A stretch of DNA of 64,000 bases from Morchella semilibera (lineage: Eukaryota; Ascomycota; Pezizomycetes; Pezizales; Morchellaceae): contig WBVU01000022.1 of the NCBI GenBank assembly GCA_009192285.1, positions 124,001-188,000 of the forward strand. The letters run 5' to 3'. A program made the translations under genes and the position numbers. Numbering within the stretch: position 1 is the first letter of the stretch; each line of letters begins with the position of its first letter. Of this stretch, positions 22,174 through 35,768 are shown in pieces. The notes under the pieces are model-generated. The model searched no databases, was not told the DNA's origin, and worked only from the letters and a program-made list of their open reading frames with translations.

Positions 22174-23815
22174 CTAGAGCCCTCTAGGACGAGCATTTTG
22201 TTCCTCCTCCCATGCAGCGAATGACTTTTCGATCTCCTTAACCTCTTTGCTTAGATATTCTAAGCCGTTGGCGTTGTTTGACAGGAGCTGTGCACACATT
22301 TCATTAGGACTACTCAAACTAGGACAAAGAGGGGAGGCAAAAGGCAAGAAATTTACCTTTCCAGCGGTCTCCAACTGTTTCTGGTCCCACACAATATCGA
22401 CCTTTCCTACGCTCTCCTCCATCTTCCTCGCCTGCTCACTAACGACCATCATTCTTGCCCAAATCTCATTAACTCTGCCTCTAACCGCAGGATCGTTGAC
22501 CTGTCTGGCGAGGCCTTCAAGCCGCTTCTTCAGCAACTCTTCATCGGTCTGTAGCGCGTATCCCCGGTTCTTGAGAACTTGGACCTTCGCAGCAAGGGAG
22601 AGCGCCCTGCGGGCAAGAGCGATGTGACGGCGGCGGCAGTCTTCTTGCTTAATGCTTGTAACAAGATCGTGACGACTTTGAAGAGCCGTGAGCTTAGCTT
22701 GGATCTCGTGGAGGCGATGGCGAAATACGTTGACCTGGTTCTCTTGGATCTTCACACGCTTGTCGAGGTCGAGGAAGCCATTTGCCAGAACGGGTACAGA
22801 ACTGTGCGCTGTTAGAAGGATGAAATGACAACATGCAAGAGAAGACATACCCTTTGTTTGGTCTTTCCGCCCAGGCCTTTTCCCATTCTGCAAGGTCTTC
22901 GTTGGGCGGCTTAACGTAGTGTACTGCGCGGTCCTCGCCAACCTGGTTGTATAGATAGTATTTGAACGCATATTCTGGATGGTTAGGGTCCCAGGCATTT
23001 TTGACCCGCTGAATCTTTTCAACGATTACATTCGGGCCTATATAGTCATGATTGTAAGCCATAGGAATAGAATTTATATGATAAGATGGGTATCCACCTT
23101 GCTGTTGCTGTGACTGCGCCATCGAGTTTTGGTTCGCACCAACACCATATAGCCCACCCATAACACCCTGCTGATTCCCACCAAACAAAGAATTCCCGGC
23201 CTGCTGCCCTGCGAAGATGCCTCCACTTTGTGCGAGACCACCCCCAAAAAGACTTCCTGTTTGTTGCTGCCCCTGCTGTGGCTGCTGTATATTACCGAAG
23301 AGTCCACCACCCTGCTGTGGCTGTTGCTGTTGCTGTTGCTGATTCCCGAATAGCCCCCCGCCTCCCTGTTGTCCACCGAAGAGCCCACCTCCACCTTGTT
23401 GTTGCTGCCCCTGCTGGGTTTGACCAAATAGTCCGCCACCAGTAGGATTGTTCCCGAATAAACTAGTACCTTGGGTATTTTGCGGTTGCTGTTGTTGACC
23501 GCCGAAAAGACTACCACCGGTCGCAGGCGCTGCCCCGAACAAGGAGCCAGCGGGCTTCTGTTGTCCACCGAACAAACTACTACCCTGCTGCTGTTGTGGC
23601 TGTTGTCCAAAAAGACCTCCTGTAGCCCCTTGGTTTTGTTGCTGGCCGCCGAAGAGCCCGCCACCGCCAGTGTTGGTCTGTTGTTGCTGACCACCGAATA
23701 GGCCACCGCCGGGCTGCGCAGGCTGCTGCTGAGTTGATCCGAACAGGCCGCCACCTGTAGACTGGGGCTGTTGCTGTTGTGCGGCCTGCTGGCCGAATAA
23801 TGATGAACTGAACAT
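22174..23815 (-). CDS. nup57: FG nucleoporin Nup57/Nup54
   Basis: Three exons: 23815-22851, 22801-22357 and 22287-22174, encoding 507 aa. The N-terminal 230 residues are GLFG-type repeats in a Gln/Gly-rich background (MFSSSLFGQQAAQQQQPQST; many GGLFG units). After about residue 250 come the conserved segments RVKNAWDPNHPEYAFKYYLY, VPVLANGFLDLDKRVKIQEN and a long coiled coil (RHRLHEIQAKLTALQSRHD), ending NGLEYLSKEVKEIEKSFAAW. Nup57 (Nup54 in animals) forms the central channel trimer with Nsp1/Nup62 and Nup49/Nup58, and its FG repeats form the permeability barrier. The first intron is only 49 nt. A mild tandem-repeat nature of the FG region is visible in the DNA. Confidence 0.94.
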
Positions 23816-24235
23816 TTATAGATGCAGATCTATGCGCTAGGTATTCGTATGAAAGAATGACTTTCGCGATTGTTGTGATATCCTTTCTTTGTGTAGAGTA
23901 AGCAATGAGCAAGCAATAGTCCACCGGCAGTGTGCAGGTAGTCAAGCAGCTAGGTGCAGAATGTTCAAGAAGAACTGGGTTGATACCTTTCACGACGCGT
24001 TGGTGGGTGGTGGTGGATGGACTTTCACTTTGGCTGTTTACGACGAGGGGCTGGGGTCTGGCGCTGGGCGTGTTGTCGATCGGCACTGCTGAGTAACAGC
24101 GGTAGTGCCAAGATGGCCCCCCCCGCGCCGCCAAACTGATGGATGTTTATCCTATCAGATAGGGTAGCAATTGGATAGCATTTCCTAGCTTGACGGTCAA
24201 CTCTCCGCTCTTCTTTTACTGTTGAATCAAACAAC
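23816..24235. promoter_or_regulatory. Divergent promoter region between NUP57 and the complex I gene
   Basis: 420 bp lies between the two ATGs. I see no TATA box or long repeat. A C-run lies at 24117-24124. Shared promoter activity is inferred from the arrangement only. Confidence 0.4.
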
Positions 24236-24868
24236 ATGTCCGGTTCACGACACCCGCAGTAGGTTTCTCTCTCCCTGTGGGGTGTGTAGTGAATGGATGA
24301 ATGGTGATCTCACAATTCGTGTATATAGATTCAACCAGACTGTCTTAGTTGACAAGACTCCTCTTCCTGCTTCCATCCCACCGGTCCAGGAAGTCGGCGC
24401 AACATCGGCGCCATTACTGAGTAGTGCGTACTTCATCGGCGCCAGGTGTAAGGACTACAATGAGGACTACATCCTTTGCAAGCACGAGGCCGGCGGAAAG
24501 GGAGAGCTCGAGTGCTTAAAAGAGGGCAGGAAGGTCACTCGGTGTGCATCATCAGTGTATGTGTATATCTCTTTCTCTAGGGACGAGCTTACGACTCATG
24601 TCCGACGGGGGTGGCAGACTTGCGGACATCAATAAGTACTGCCTCAAGGAGTTCCGAGCTCACTGGGAGTGCCTCGAGAACAACAACCACAGGTTATTTG
24701 CATGCAGGCCTCAGGAGAAGCCCTACAACAAATGTGTATTTGACAACTTGGTTCGTAGATACCCTTAACGGTTCTCCGTGCTATTCCTACATACTAATAT
24801 TTGGACAGAAACTTGAGAAGGTTATCCCCGGTGTCCCCAAAGGCGAGACTCCGGTACACCTCAAGTAG
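24236..24868 (+). CDS. Complex I accessory subunit, NDUFA8/20.8-kDa type (twin CX9C)
   Basis: Four exons: 24236-24258, 24329-24556, 24618-24750 and 24809-24868, encoding 147 aa. The product begins MSGSRHPQFNQTVLVDKTPL. It contains four CX9C motifs: CKDYNEDYILC, CLKEGRKVTRC, CLKEFRAHWEC and CRPQEKPYNKC, i.e. two CHCH domains, the signature of NDUFA8. Such proteins enter the intermembrane space by the Mia40 disulphide relay and sit on the IMS face of complex I. All three introns (70, 61, 58 nt) change frame, and the joined frame keeps every cysteine spacing. It is slightly shorter than some fungal orthologues at the C-terminus (ends GETPVHLK). Confidence 0.93.
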
Positions 24869-25759
24869 ATGTCATATATGGAATGGGTATGTGTATTTTA
24901 CAGGGGAAGTTCTGCCTACTTACTGCAGGACGTGACAGCATTGGCATTGTGTATACAGACAATATCAAAGATATCATAGAGATTCGGATGTCCGTTTGGT
25001 TTTTTTTTGTCTGCTGGCAACCCGGGGATCCTCTAGGTTATGTAACTGAGGTCAATTGCTTCTGGTGGAGTTGGTTCCGGAACATATGTATATGTCATGC
25101 GAGATGTAGGTACAAGATACGTTGCTTGTATCGGCGCCCATCATTAATTTAAATAATGTGAGGCTATGACCTGGTATTGGGCCATGGGGGAAATAACCAA
25201 CTAAATAGCGTCACGTGATTAAGTCAAAACTCGGCCGCGAGTAATTTGGGATGCAATAAATACATCTGGTACTAACAGGCGCATGGAGCGGTAGGCTATG
25301 AGTATATATGTAGTTCCCCCCCGGGGGGGGGGGGAGGGGGAAGCTCATATGTTCCAAAGGCCCTGCCTGCCTGGGTATCTGTACATTCATCTGCGACGAT
25401 TAGTAGGGGCTCTACAGCACAGTTAAGTAGACCTTCTAGCATGGATTGCTCGTAGCCAAGGATCTGAGATAGATTGAAACTGGACCTCTCGTTCTCTACC
25501 TATTGTAACTTACGCTTGTCGTTGTCGCGTTCAAAGAGGTTGCCGTGATAGCTCGGCTTCAACGTCATAGTACCCGCACATGCATCTGAGGACAGGGTAA
25601 TTGCCCACAACAGCCACAACCCCGCAGCGCCACTTGTGACTGCTTCCGTTTGTGGGCAGCACACTCCAACAGCTCCGACATCTCGACTTCACTCCAGGCT
25701 GTTGTTTGCAAGGTAGCGATAATTCACCCACCGACCAACCAACCCCAAATACAGCAAAG
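24869..25759. other. Intergenic region upstream of ubiquitin-L40
   Basis: This contains a palindromic C-run/G-run pair at about 25317-25345 that could form a strong hairpin. Otherwise it is ordinary sequence. The last part must hold the promoter and 5' leader of the ubiquitin-L40 gene. No gene is recognised. Confidence 0.45.
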
Positions 25760-26533
<774 letters not shown>

Positions 26534-26867
26534 ACGTCTCGCTTCACATACCAAAAAAAAAATTCAATTTTCTTTTACAAGAGAGTCTTGTTTGCCAGTC
26601 TTCTTTTTTTCTTCTTCCTATAATGTTCCACGAGATCTACAGACAAAGACTCATGGGGCGCTGGTGGATTTGGGTTTCTTTGGGAAAGGGTTGTAGATTA
26701 GGGAACGAATCATACGCCATTTTTCTTTGCTCTAATCAAATCTTGCTTGGAGTTGGTTGTTTTTTTCTATCGAATTGTAAAAATTTGGATCCAAAAATGG
26801 GCGGTTTAACAGTTGAGTGATATCTAAAGATTTGGTGGTTTATTATTTCATAATCTTACAAATTGGA
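26534..26867. other. Convergent 3' flank of ubiquitin-L40 and CTU2
   Basis: AT-rich sequence between two stop codons, with poly-A and poly-T tracts typical of 3' UTRs. No gene is seen. Confidence 0.5.
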
Positions 26868-28280
26868 TCAAGGCTCCAACGGCCAATCATAGGTGCCTGC
26901 ACCATGCATAGCCCTAGCGCACCCATAACACATGCTACTCTTTGCATTTCCAGGGTCAGCCACTGCGTTCAGCGTAAGTGCGCTCAAAGTTATATCTTCA
27001 CCCGCGCCATCTCCGGGCAGCCCACATATCTTGCAGTTTGCGATACCTGTAGGCCTTCGCAATGGCTTAAGCTTTCCCACAGTACTAACAACATTTGCAA
27101 CAATAGAAGGGTACTGCGCCTCTATACCGTCAAAATATTGTATCATAAGCTCATCGATCGTTATGTTCCGTCCACTGGCGGCGTTGGCTGCTGTGTGTTT
27201 TGCCTCTGGTGAGTAGGCTGCACAGAGAGGTAGTAATGGTTCTGGTGAGGTTGGGAGAGGGATAGAGACATATTTTACGAGCTCATTCTTGAGGAGGTCA
27301 CGGACTGGGTATCGGAACTCAATACCTAGTCATTGCCGTCTATATTAGAGACACACACCCAGAGTCACGTTTTTGTGGGGGGGAGTGGATGCCTACCAAA
27401 TGGAGAATCCCCATCTGCAGTCCGCCATGGTATTGAAAATCCTCTTCCCTTTGCCGTCTCAGACAAGGTTTTCTGGGCCAGCCTAGTCGTTGAATCACCC
27501 CACAAAACTGCTGCACATCCCTCTCTCTTAGCAATCTCCACGATTAACCGGATTCGTAGAATTGATAATATGTCCATTCTGGATGTCGTTGACGGTAGCG
27601 AAGATAGTAAGCGCATTAGCGCCTCTTTCTTGTCGAAAGTATCACTACCACCCTTCTCCTCGTCCACCCCATGCTCAAGTTCCACCTCCCTTGCCGCGTT
27701 GCGGAAATCATAAATATCCTCTATTCTTATAGCTCTGAAGGTACCAATATCGGGAAATCGTTCTTGCATGAGTTTGATGCTTTCCTGAGGTGGCACTGCG
27801 GGGTCTACACAGCTTTCGTCGACGTAAATCACTAGACAGCTATAACCAGTCTGACCGTTTGATCTTTGGCGCTGATCTTTAAGTTGACTGGAGATGAGAT
27901 TGAGGAGAGCAGTTGAGGAGACCCCAAATGATATCGGGACGAGGAGTACGGTTTGGGTGGGCACTATGACACCGGTGTCGTTGGGAGCGTAGTGGACCCG
28001 GAATGATTCCATGCGCTTGATATACTTTGAACGAACGTACTTGTCGAAGCATTCACTATGAAGAAATTAGCTCTTTATATCCTTGGCCTATAGTCTCTTT
28101 AACCAAAAGGGAATTCTTTGCGGAATCTCGAAATATTCCGCTATAAGAATAAGCAACGAACCTGCATAAACTTTCCTGCCTTACAATCACTAAAGCATCG
28201 GCTTCCTTGCACCGTTTACACTTCTGGGTCGCCTTTATTCCAAGGGCTTGTACGCCATTCTCCAGTTCAGCTGTGACCAT
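26868..28280 (-). CDS. ctu2: Cytoplasmic tRNA 2-thiolation protein 2 (Ctu2/Ncs2)
   Basis: Three exons: 28280-28162, 28055-27397 and 27325-26868, encoding 411 aa. N-terminal CxxC-type cysteines (QKCKRCKEADALVIVRQESL; SECFDKYVRSKYIKRM) resemble the Ctu2 start. An adenine-nucleotide alpha-hydrolase-like core follows (LVPISFGVSSTALLNLISS; AAVLWGDSTTRLAQKTLSET), then the C-terminal zinc-ribbon-like cysteines (NCKICGLPGDGAG; MCYGCARAMHG). With Ctu1 it adds sulfur to wobble U34 of tRNA Lys, Glu and Gln, taking sulfur from Urm1. The gene is divergent from SmD3, 270 bp apart. ELP5, at 44.3-45.4 kb, acts on the same base. Confidence 0.9.
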
Positions 28281-28550
28281 TTTGTGCTTATTTCCTAGGA
28301 TATTCGCTACTGTGGCGGGGGTTTCGAGGTTGACTCTTCAGAAGCCTTTTTTAATTGTGGTGCGCCGCAACCTAAACCCTTGCTGCTACTATCACTGCTA
28401 GTAGACTAGTTAGTCTCCAACATCAACACCACTCTAACCAACCATCATCAAAACCAACTACTCCCGCTATTAACGATCCCCGTGCCCACGAACCCGTTTC
28501 TGCCCTTCTAAAACGACTTCCGGTTTTCTTACAGACATCATATCGCAGCT

Positions 28551-29159
28551 ATGGGCAGCATTGGAATTCCGATAAAGTTGCTGAATGAGGCTCAGGTGGG
28601 CCAACACACGCATTCCCATCGCTTTAGATCGCGAACTATATTCTAACTTCATATGATGGGAATGTAGGGTCATGTCTGCACCCTCGAACTCACCTCCGGA
28701 CAGATTTTCCGTGGGAAGCTTATTGAAGGTACGTCCTATAAGCCCGCCCGCCCGCCCACTGCCGCCCACTACCCCCCTCCTGTCCCATCAATCTATCCCT
28801 ATGAGGCGAATAGGTAGCTAACAGTAAAGTCTAATTCTAGCCGAGGACAATATGAACGTCCAACTCAAGGATATCACTGTTACCGCACGCGATGGACGTG
28901 TGTCCCATCTTGACCAGGTCTACATCCGCGGTTCTCATGTTAGGTTTTTTATTGTGCCGGATATGTTGAGGTTTGTCTACACATCATCAGTCGGCAGAGA
29001 GGAGGCGGTGGGCAATTTATAACACCTACTAACACTCTGGATTTGTGTAGGAACGCACCCATGTTCCGTTCCAGAGCTGTTCGAGGACGTGGTGTTGGAC
29101 TTGCGAGAGGAAGAGCTACGGTTATTCGTGCCAGGGGACAACAGAGAGGCAGAGGCTAA
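28551..29159 (+). CDS. smd3: Small nuclear ribonucleoprotein Sm D3
   Basis: Four exons: 28551-28595, 28668-28728, 28841-28970 and 29051-29159, encoding 114 aa. The product begins [20 protein letters not shown]. It has Sm1 ([19 protein letters not shown]) and Sm2 ([18 protein letters not shown]) motifs and ends in an RG-rich tail ([20 protein letters not shown]). SmD3 is part of the heptameric ring around spliceosomal U1, U2, U4 and U5 snRNAs; arginines of the tail are usual methylation targets. Introns are 72, 112 and 80 nt. A further 5' UTR intron is possible because an ACAG lies at 28531-28534, just upstream of the ATG. Confidence 0.95.
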
Positions 29160-29574
29160 AAGCAACGCACAAATAGTCGAATCAAATCAGTCATAATGGA
29201 TGAAATACTTTTTTGCTTCTCTGGTGTGTGTGGCGGAACGATAGGATAAGACCGGACATCTCTGGAGATCCGGAAAACGGTAGAATTAACTAGCGAGGCA
29301 AAGAGAGCTGTGAGCACTGTATAATACCAACCAAATGAAAGGTGTGGAGGGTCGTTTTTTTAATTTGTTCTTATCTATTTATTAAAGGAAGTTACGCCAG
29401 GCGAGACCCAGCTGTGTACAGGCCTGGGCCTGATCTATAATGTAGGGTCTTGCCCTGCACCTCTAGTGTCTATGCTATACTACAGTTCAATCACTAGTCT
29501 GGTTGGCGAAAACCAGGATTTACTAACTACTCTACCCTCACTCCATACCCTCAACACATAGGAAATCGTGCTAC
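29160..29574. other. Convergent 3' flank of SMD3 and ISA gene
   Basis: This lies between two stop codons. Apart from a T-run near 29356, nothing distinctive is visible. Confidence 0.5.
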
Positions 29575-30374
29575 TTAGCCAACCGAGAAGCTTTCTCCAC
29601 AACCACATTGATCCTCTAATCTCTAATTAGTAAGAGTTATGGAAATAGAAGAAAAGTAAAGGGGGTCGTACTGATATTCGGATTCCTGAACACGAATCTT
29701 GAGCTCAGTTTGTCCTCTACCCAATCCATCTCACTGCCAATGATGCTAAATAGCGCCTTGCTATCAATCAAAACTCTCACATCGTCTTGTACTACTTCCT
29801 CATCGAACTTCCCCGGTTTATCCACATACTCTAAGTGATATGCCAACCCTGAACAGCCCTTATTCTTCACACCAACTCGTATCAATTTTGGTTCGGGCAG
29901 CGAAAGGAGGTTTCTCAACTGCTGGACCGCCGGCGATGTCAAAGTCATCGCCGCTTTGCGAGGGCGGAACTTCCTTGTTGTTGTATTAGGCTTTGTAGTA
30001 GCCGTTGATTGTGGGGCGGGGGGAGGAGGTGTAGTGGTATTTTTATTAAGATCCGTGAATGAAGAGAATAGTGATTGTGTCGAGCTTGTCAGTATCTGTG
30101 GCGCGGAAGGAGGTGACAAAGGCAAATGCTCGTTGCCCGGATTCGTTAAACTGGAGCCGACGCCGGCGCCCCGCGGTGGCGGGGGTTCGGTGTCGAGACT
30201 GTGAGGATTAGGACCATGGGTCGCTGTTTGAAGTAGTCGCTTTGAGGAACCTATTGAGGAATAAGATGCTCGGGATATGTGTGTGCTGCAGGCGGCGACG
30301 GAGTTTATGGTGGACGAAGAGGCCAGGCACCGTAATGATGTCAGTGACGGGAGGATAATTCGGGGTATCGACAT
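29575..30374 (-). CDS. isa1: Mitochondrial A-type iron-sulfur assembly protein (Isa1-like)
   Basis: Two exons: 30374-29672 and 29615-29575, encoding 247 aa. A long N-terminal targeting and low-complexity region (MSIPRIILPSLTSLRCLASS; Thr/Pro-rich to about residue 135) precedes the A-type domain: AAMTLTSPAVQQLRNLLSL, RVGVKNKGCSGLAYHLEYV and, across the intron, NPNIKDQCGCGESFSVG. The three conserved cysteines (GCSG and CGCG) are present, and the last two are encoded by the second exon. Isa proteins work late in mitochondrial Fe-S biogenesis to make [4Fe-4S] clusters for lipoate synthase and aconitase-type enzymes. Isa1 rather than Isa2 is favoured by the CGCGESF ending; this is not certain. Confidence 0.88.
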
Positions 30375-32573
30375 TGCTATTATATATGGGTTATGGGGAG
30401 GTAAGATATCGCTGTGGAAGTGATATTGTAAAGGGAAGGGGGTCCCCCTTTAGTAGTTTATGTTGCTGAGCTGTTGAAGTGGTCAGCAAATGGGGTGGTC
30501 TTTGCAAAAGTCCTTATGTTGGGATGGGTTATCGGGATAAACGTGACTCGGGCTGTTGGACCAATAGGCAGGGACCGAAAATCAGCAGCCAAGATGCAAT
30601 AGCCGAGATGGAACCTACCCTAATTGGGAAACATTTAAACTGTAGATAAATGTAGGTACATGTATGATGTATATACGATACCTCTGCTTCCGCTTTCATT
30701 GCTCGACTTTGGTCTATTTCGATGCTCTCAAACAAACAAAACAATCCTTTATTGGCCTTTGAAATCTTTCTTACTACTTACGTACCCACTTGTGCAACGA
30801 GGCCTCACTTATTCCTGATACCTTCAATTGGCAGCCCCGTGCTTAAAAACTATGAGTTTATTGACTGGATCATGTGTGGATCAGGAGACAACTGACAGCT
30901 GTGCCACTTATGCTTGCGCACACAAGCTGTAAGTCAAGCCGGGCCCAAGGGCCGCAGCCTGGCGACTACTACAAAACATGCAGTCACTTATAAAGGCGGA
31001 ATAAGAAGGTGGATCAGTGAGGGTATACCCAGAAATGGACCCGTTGGTACGGTATGGCGGGGAAAATATATGGATCTTACAGACCCCCGGTCCATTTTGA
31101 TGGGCTTGGGGAAACTGCTGATCAATAATATTTCCCTCACTACATTCGGCTGGAGAGATAAAGGTACATATTAACAGAACATTAGTAAAGGTACAAGGAA
31201 CGCTTTGTGCAGTTGTTCGAATGATTTAATAAGCGCGAAAACACCTCAGTATGTAATATATCGATATGGCGATTTCTAATCAAACAATGTTTGAGAACAC
31301 GATGGCTTAAAAAGTATGCGCGCGGATAATTTTGCTATAGGGATTTGGGGCCGGCGAATGCCCTTGTGGCATCACTGTCCCCACCAAGGTTAAAATCAGT
31401 GACTTCAGCGTTCAAGGAGGGTAGTGAATAGTAAGCATTTGAACACTAGTAGGAACAAGAAGTTACATGGCACTTAAGCTTCGGGGGTTTAGGCTACGAT
31501 ACCTCGGTCTATACAGTGCCGATATATAGTTCCTCGGTAACTAATTCATACAACGGTCACCGGTGGTCCACCATTCCAAAGCCAAAGGATTTCATAGATT
31601 ATATTTAAAACCAAATACCATTTTCTGAAGTCAAATTAACAGATAAAGGTATAAGTTTTAGCTGCAATGATATCCTTATCAAAAATTTGGATTTAATGTG
31701 GAGATAACTAGTGCTTAAAGATAAATAGAGAGGTTGGCAAGGGAAGCCGGGGGAGTAGCAGAAGAGTTAGTGGCTTCAAAGAAAAGGGGAATAAAGGGAA
31801 CCAATGCAGTTTTGAGAGGCAGGAGAATCTTTAAATGGGAGGGAAAGGAAGGTAATGATGAATCAGACGGCAAAAGTTTTCCTGCTGGATTGTCTAAATA
31901 TACGCCCTCCTAACGACAAGGAGCCAGATAAGTAACTATAGAGACAAATAACCCCTATCAGAACGTTAGGGTTCAGGTAAGAATCCTAACCGCATGCAGT
32001 ATTAAGATTATGTATTCAAAAACATAATTGATTGATTGATAATATGCAACCTGATATTTAAGAGATAGGCGCAAGTTAATATCCGCGAATGGCGCTACAC
32101 GTACGGGTAGTGGTTAAAATTGATGGGATCAGAGCTTAGTGCTTTTGGATTTTATTGCTAGAGTATGGGGATGATGTTAAGAAGGTGTCTCGAGGGTATG
32201 GTATTACGCATCTCCATCTAGCTGCCTGATTCGGAGGTATTTGGAGTGGCAAGGTTGCTCTAGAATAATAGCTAGAAGGCCATTTATAGATATTTAAGAG
32301 TAATTTAGTTTTTAAGGCTGCTTAAATCGAGTAGAAAAAGTATCACAGTAATTTCTGCCTCAAAGGTTTACCTTGCAAAGGTAAGGGTGTAAAAAGATGT
32401 GTTATATAAGGAGTATATAATGTAAAATTCTATGCGTGTATAAATATGTAAACATCCACCTACGATATACGGAAGGAGAACTTAAAGCCACTAGGACCCA
32501 ATGTAGTAGGATTTAATAGTGTACCTACACTCTGGAATTAATTCAAGTTGCTAAATTGCACTCACAGTAACAT
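30375..32573. other. 2.2-kb AT-rich intergenic region, nothing recognised
   Basis: This lies between the ISA1 start and the TEL2 stop. 31200-32570 is AT-rich with frequent stops in all frames. An 86-codon open frame at 30914-31174 matches no family I know. No terminal repeats were found by eye. It may be decayed mobile DNA, but I cannot show it. Confidence 0.4.
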
Positions 32574-35500
32574 CTATGCCTCTAAACTTAACATTTCTCC
32601 CATCAATCTCCTCTGATAAGTATCAATAACTCCTCTGATTCTAACCATCACACTTGCGGCCAAAACTCTCCCTTTCTCTTCTTCGCCTAACTGCCCACTT
32701 TCCATGATTCCTGAAACCCACTCTTGTGTTTCTAAAAGCTCCTTTGCATGTTCATCTGCTAGCCTACGACCGTTGTCGTTCGACGTGTTGACTTCTAGTA
32801 GTGTAAGAAGTGCGAAGAGCACAGCCTCTTGAACACTGCTGTCACTTGATGCGGTAAAGTCGCGGCTCCGCAGAGAAAACAAAAGGTCCCATAACTCAGA
32901 TGTCATCTGCGGGAGCGCAATAGCAGAGGGACCAGTGGCATGGAGTATTATAGAGAGTGTTTTGATGAATAGGGTTAACAGGAATGGCTCGAAGTGGATT
33001 CCACGGCCACCACTGTAATTTAATAAGCACGGACCGTTACAAGAGTAGATTCGGAACTTACAAGTCTTTCAACGCACCCCACCATCTCCCCGTCAATGGG
33101 AAAAAGAATGCCTCAGCCACGACCTTCCCAAGTTTATTCTCAACCGGCTTTGCTCGACGTTTTTCTACTTCAATTCGACTACTAAATGTTCGAACCTTGA
33201 GTATATTTGGGCCAGTTACTTTATCTGCAGCCTCGGCTGCCATGGGGGAAAGCATCATTCTCTCCATTCCCCCAGTAATTCTATCTAATGGACTGGTTTT
33301 GCCTTTGATCCACTGATTGTGCATTAACCCAGGTAGCTTCTTCGATGGAAATAACTCTACCAACTTTCCCTTAGCACTTTCTATACTTAGTGGGAGATCA
33401 CTGTCATCGCAACCCGCCAGCTCCCTAGCTCCCATACCGATAGCAGATGCCATTGCTGCGCGCTGACCGAGTGAGTAGTCGCCTTCAAAGAACCCACGGG
33501 CAAGTAGCCCACCAACTAGGTGGGGCGAAGAGACCACGAGTGCAATAAGTGCTTGCATTCGCATCTCTTGGAAATTTTCCATCTCAAATTTATCATTGAG
33601 ACCAGTCAAAAGACTTGCAAGTTCTGAGGCGTGATCAGAGAGCTCCTTCCCAAAGTTGGCCTTACGTCGAATTAATGCGGCAGCAGATTGAAGGGCGAGG
33701 AGCTGGCGGTCGTAGGAGTCGGTGGATCTCAGGTAAAGAAGGAGATCACGGATGTAGCTAAGGTACGAGTGAGATATCATGATCGAAATAAAGAAAGACA
33801 GGAGAGGGTTTAGGTTTACATACACTGGTGCCGATTCCTTCTTGCGGTTAATCAATGTTGGGTCCTCATCAGAGTCTTCAGCATCCGAGTCTGGTTTCGG
33901 GTACGGTTGGAAATCCTCCTCTTCCTCCTCTTCCTCTTCTTCCTCCTCGACCTCTTCGATCACCATCACTTTACTCTGTATTTTCGGCTTCATCTCTGTA
34001 GTTTGTTTTTTCTTCCTCACGACCAGTTCCCCACCCTTTACCAATTTCACAACTTCACCAACATCGCCGATGCTATCTTGAATTTCCACAATGCTTTTCC
34101 ACCACCCCGCCTCCTCACTCGCAGTCTCTGTCACTCCAAAATCCATGGGCTTTCCATCCTTATCTGTTAATCCTGACAGCGACTCCCCAACAATCATTCC
34201 CAAAAACCTGGCGCGAATAGATGATGCAGCTAATCGGTTAGATACTCCATTCAGGAACGACGAAGAGCGGGCGAGGCGGTGTAGATACTGAGGGATTTTA
34301 CGGTGCGCGTGTCCAGAAAGAAGAAGCAGTAACTGGACATTTACTGAATTGGTATGAAAATAAGTATTTTTCTTACCGATACATAACGGGCGATCATAGG
34401 TGGAGAAATATCGTCACAAACCTTCCTGCCTCATAATTGGTGTGTGCTTGATCCAAACACTATCTCCAAAGATTGTCAAGCTTTTTTCAAGCAGACCCTT
34501 AAGCACATCCTGATTCTCTTTCAATACTGCAACAAGAGCTCTCCTTATACCTATTGGCTCCCCCACCCCGCCACCATTACTGGAAACTAGCCAGTCCACC
34601 GCTAGATCACGCCAGTTGGTGTCACCACCTATTATGCTATCAAGAAGTGCTGCAATTTGTGAGACCACAAGGGCGTCAGTTTTCCACCAGTGAGTATCGA
34701 AGTTTTCTAATCCGATCGGATTTTCAGAAGGGTCTTCGAGATTGGGAAGTTGAGGGTTAAAAAAATGTTTTCGTGAGAGAATACGTAAGAGGGAAGATAG
34801 GTATGTGCGCTTTTCGTGAGCTAGAAGATAGGAGAGAAGCCGATGAAGCTTTAGGAGGGTATTGAGGGTGATATGGTAGTATGTTAGAGATTCTACTAGG
34901 TCATCTATAGAAACCTTTAGTTAGGTCCCCATCCTAAAAATCCCAGAATGAAAAGAAAAGATAAGGAATCGATGATGAGAGATATACCTGAGTATCCTAA
35001 GCTAAAGGCTCTCCCTAGCAATACTGCTAAGGCCTTAAATTCTACTTCATTTTCCTCATTATCAAACTTTATACTGGCCCTGGATATCTCTCTCCCTAGC
35101 CATGTTGCATATAGCTTTCCATCCCCAATCCACCGCTCCCTGCCTCCCTTTCCTAGTGTACTCTCTCCTTCTGCCGCAATAGATAATAACTTCCCTCCTG
35201 CGACCAGTGTAACAAATTCCTTCCATATAACCCCCCTCCTTCCATCGCCTTCATCACTAGCAGTTACCCATATCCCGTGCACAATCCCATTTTGTCCGAG
35301 AATACCTTGTAGCAGGTCCAAGAGCTCCTCGATTTGACTCTTAACACCTGAATGTGGATCGGTGGATTTAATGAGGGACCTTAGACGTGCAATAATACCA
35401 CCCAGGCCTGTAATGGATCGAAGACATGTGGTTAACTTTGAGCGTCCAGATTTTGGGATAATGCTCCAGAAATCTGGGACAGTTAGTTCGAGGAGTGTTT

Positions 35501-35768
35501 TCACGACCTGCAAAGCTTTTGGTGAGGGGGTGCTGATATCAAATGATTTTGCGTCAGCACTAGGGATAAGGAGGTCAAGGGTCTGTATCAGAGTTTCAGA
35601 GGAAGGTTTTGAACGAAGGGTGGCCGCTATATCGTCAAGTGTTGATATCGAGGTTGGGGCAGTCGTTATTAGCTGTGCTGTGGTGCTTTGAGTAGGTTCT
35701 GAAATTTTTAAGAGAGGCTCATCTCGGGAAGCCAAGGCTGTCCGCGTAGGTGTGAGAAGTCCTTCCAT
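32574..35768 (-). CDS. tel2: Telomere length regulation protein Tel2 (TELO2)
   Basis: Five exons: 35768-34988, 34904-34422, 34343-33824, 33757-33062 and 33012-32574, encoding 972 aa. Conserved points include HTPIMRQE running on to VNVQLLLLSGHAHRK, then FLNGVSNRLAASSIRARFLG and MIVGESLSGLTDKDGKPMDF. A poly-Glu acidic tract (33918-33956) separates the N- and C-terminal HEAT-like solenoids. VYIRDLLLYLRSTDSYDRQL is created across intron 3, and the C-terminal part contains GGRGIHFEPFLLTLFIKTLS. Tel2 with Tti1 and Tti2 and the Hsp90/R2TP machinery matures PIKK kinases such as TOR, ATM and ATR. The introns of 83, 78, 66 and 49 nt all restore frame. Confidence 0.93.

Noticed and set aside
30914-31174. 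86-codon open frame in the AT-rich gap before TEL2
   Set aside because: Amino-acid composition is random-looking, with no splice extension and no family match.
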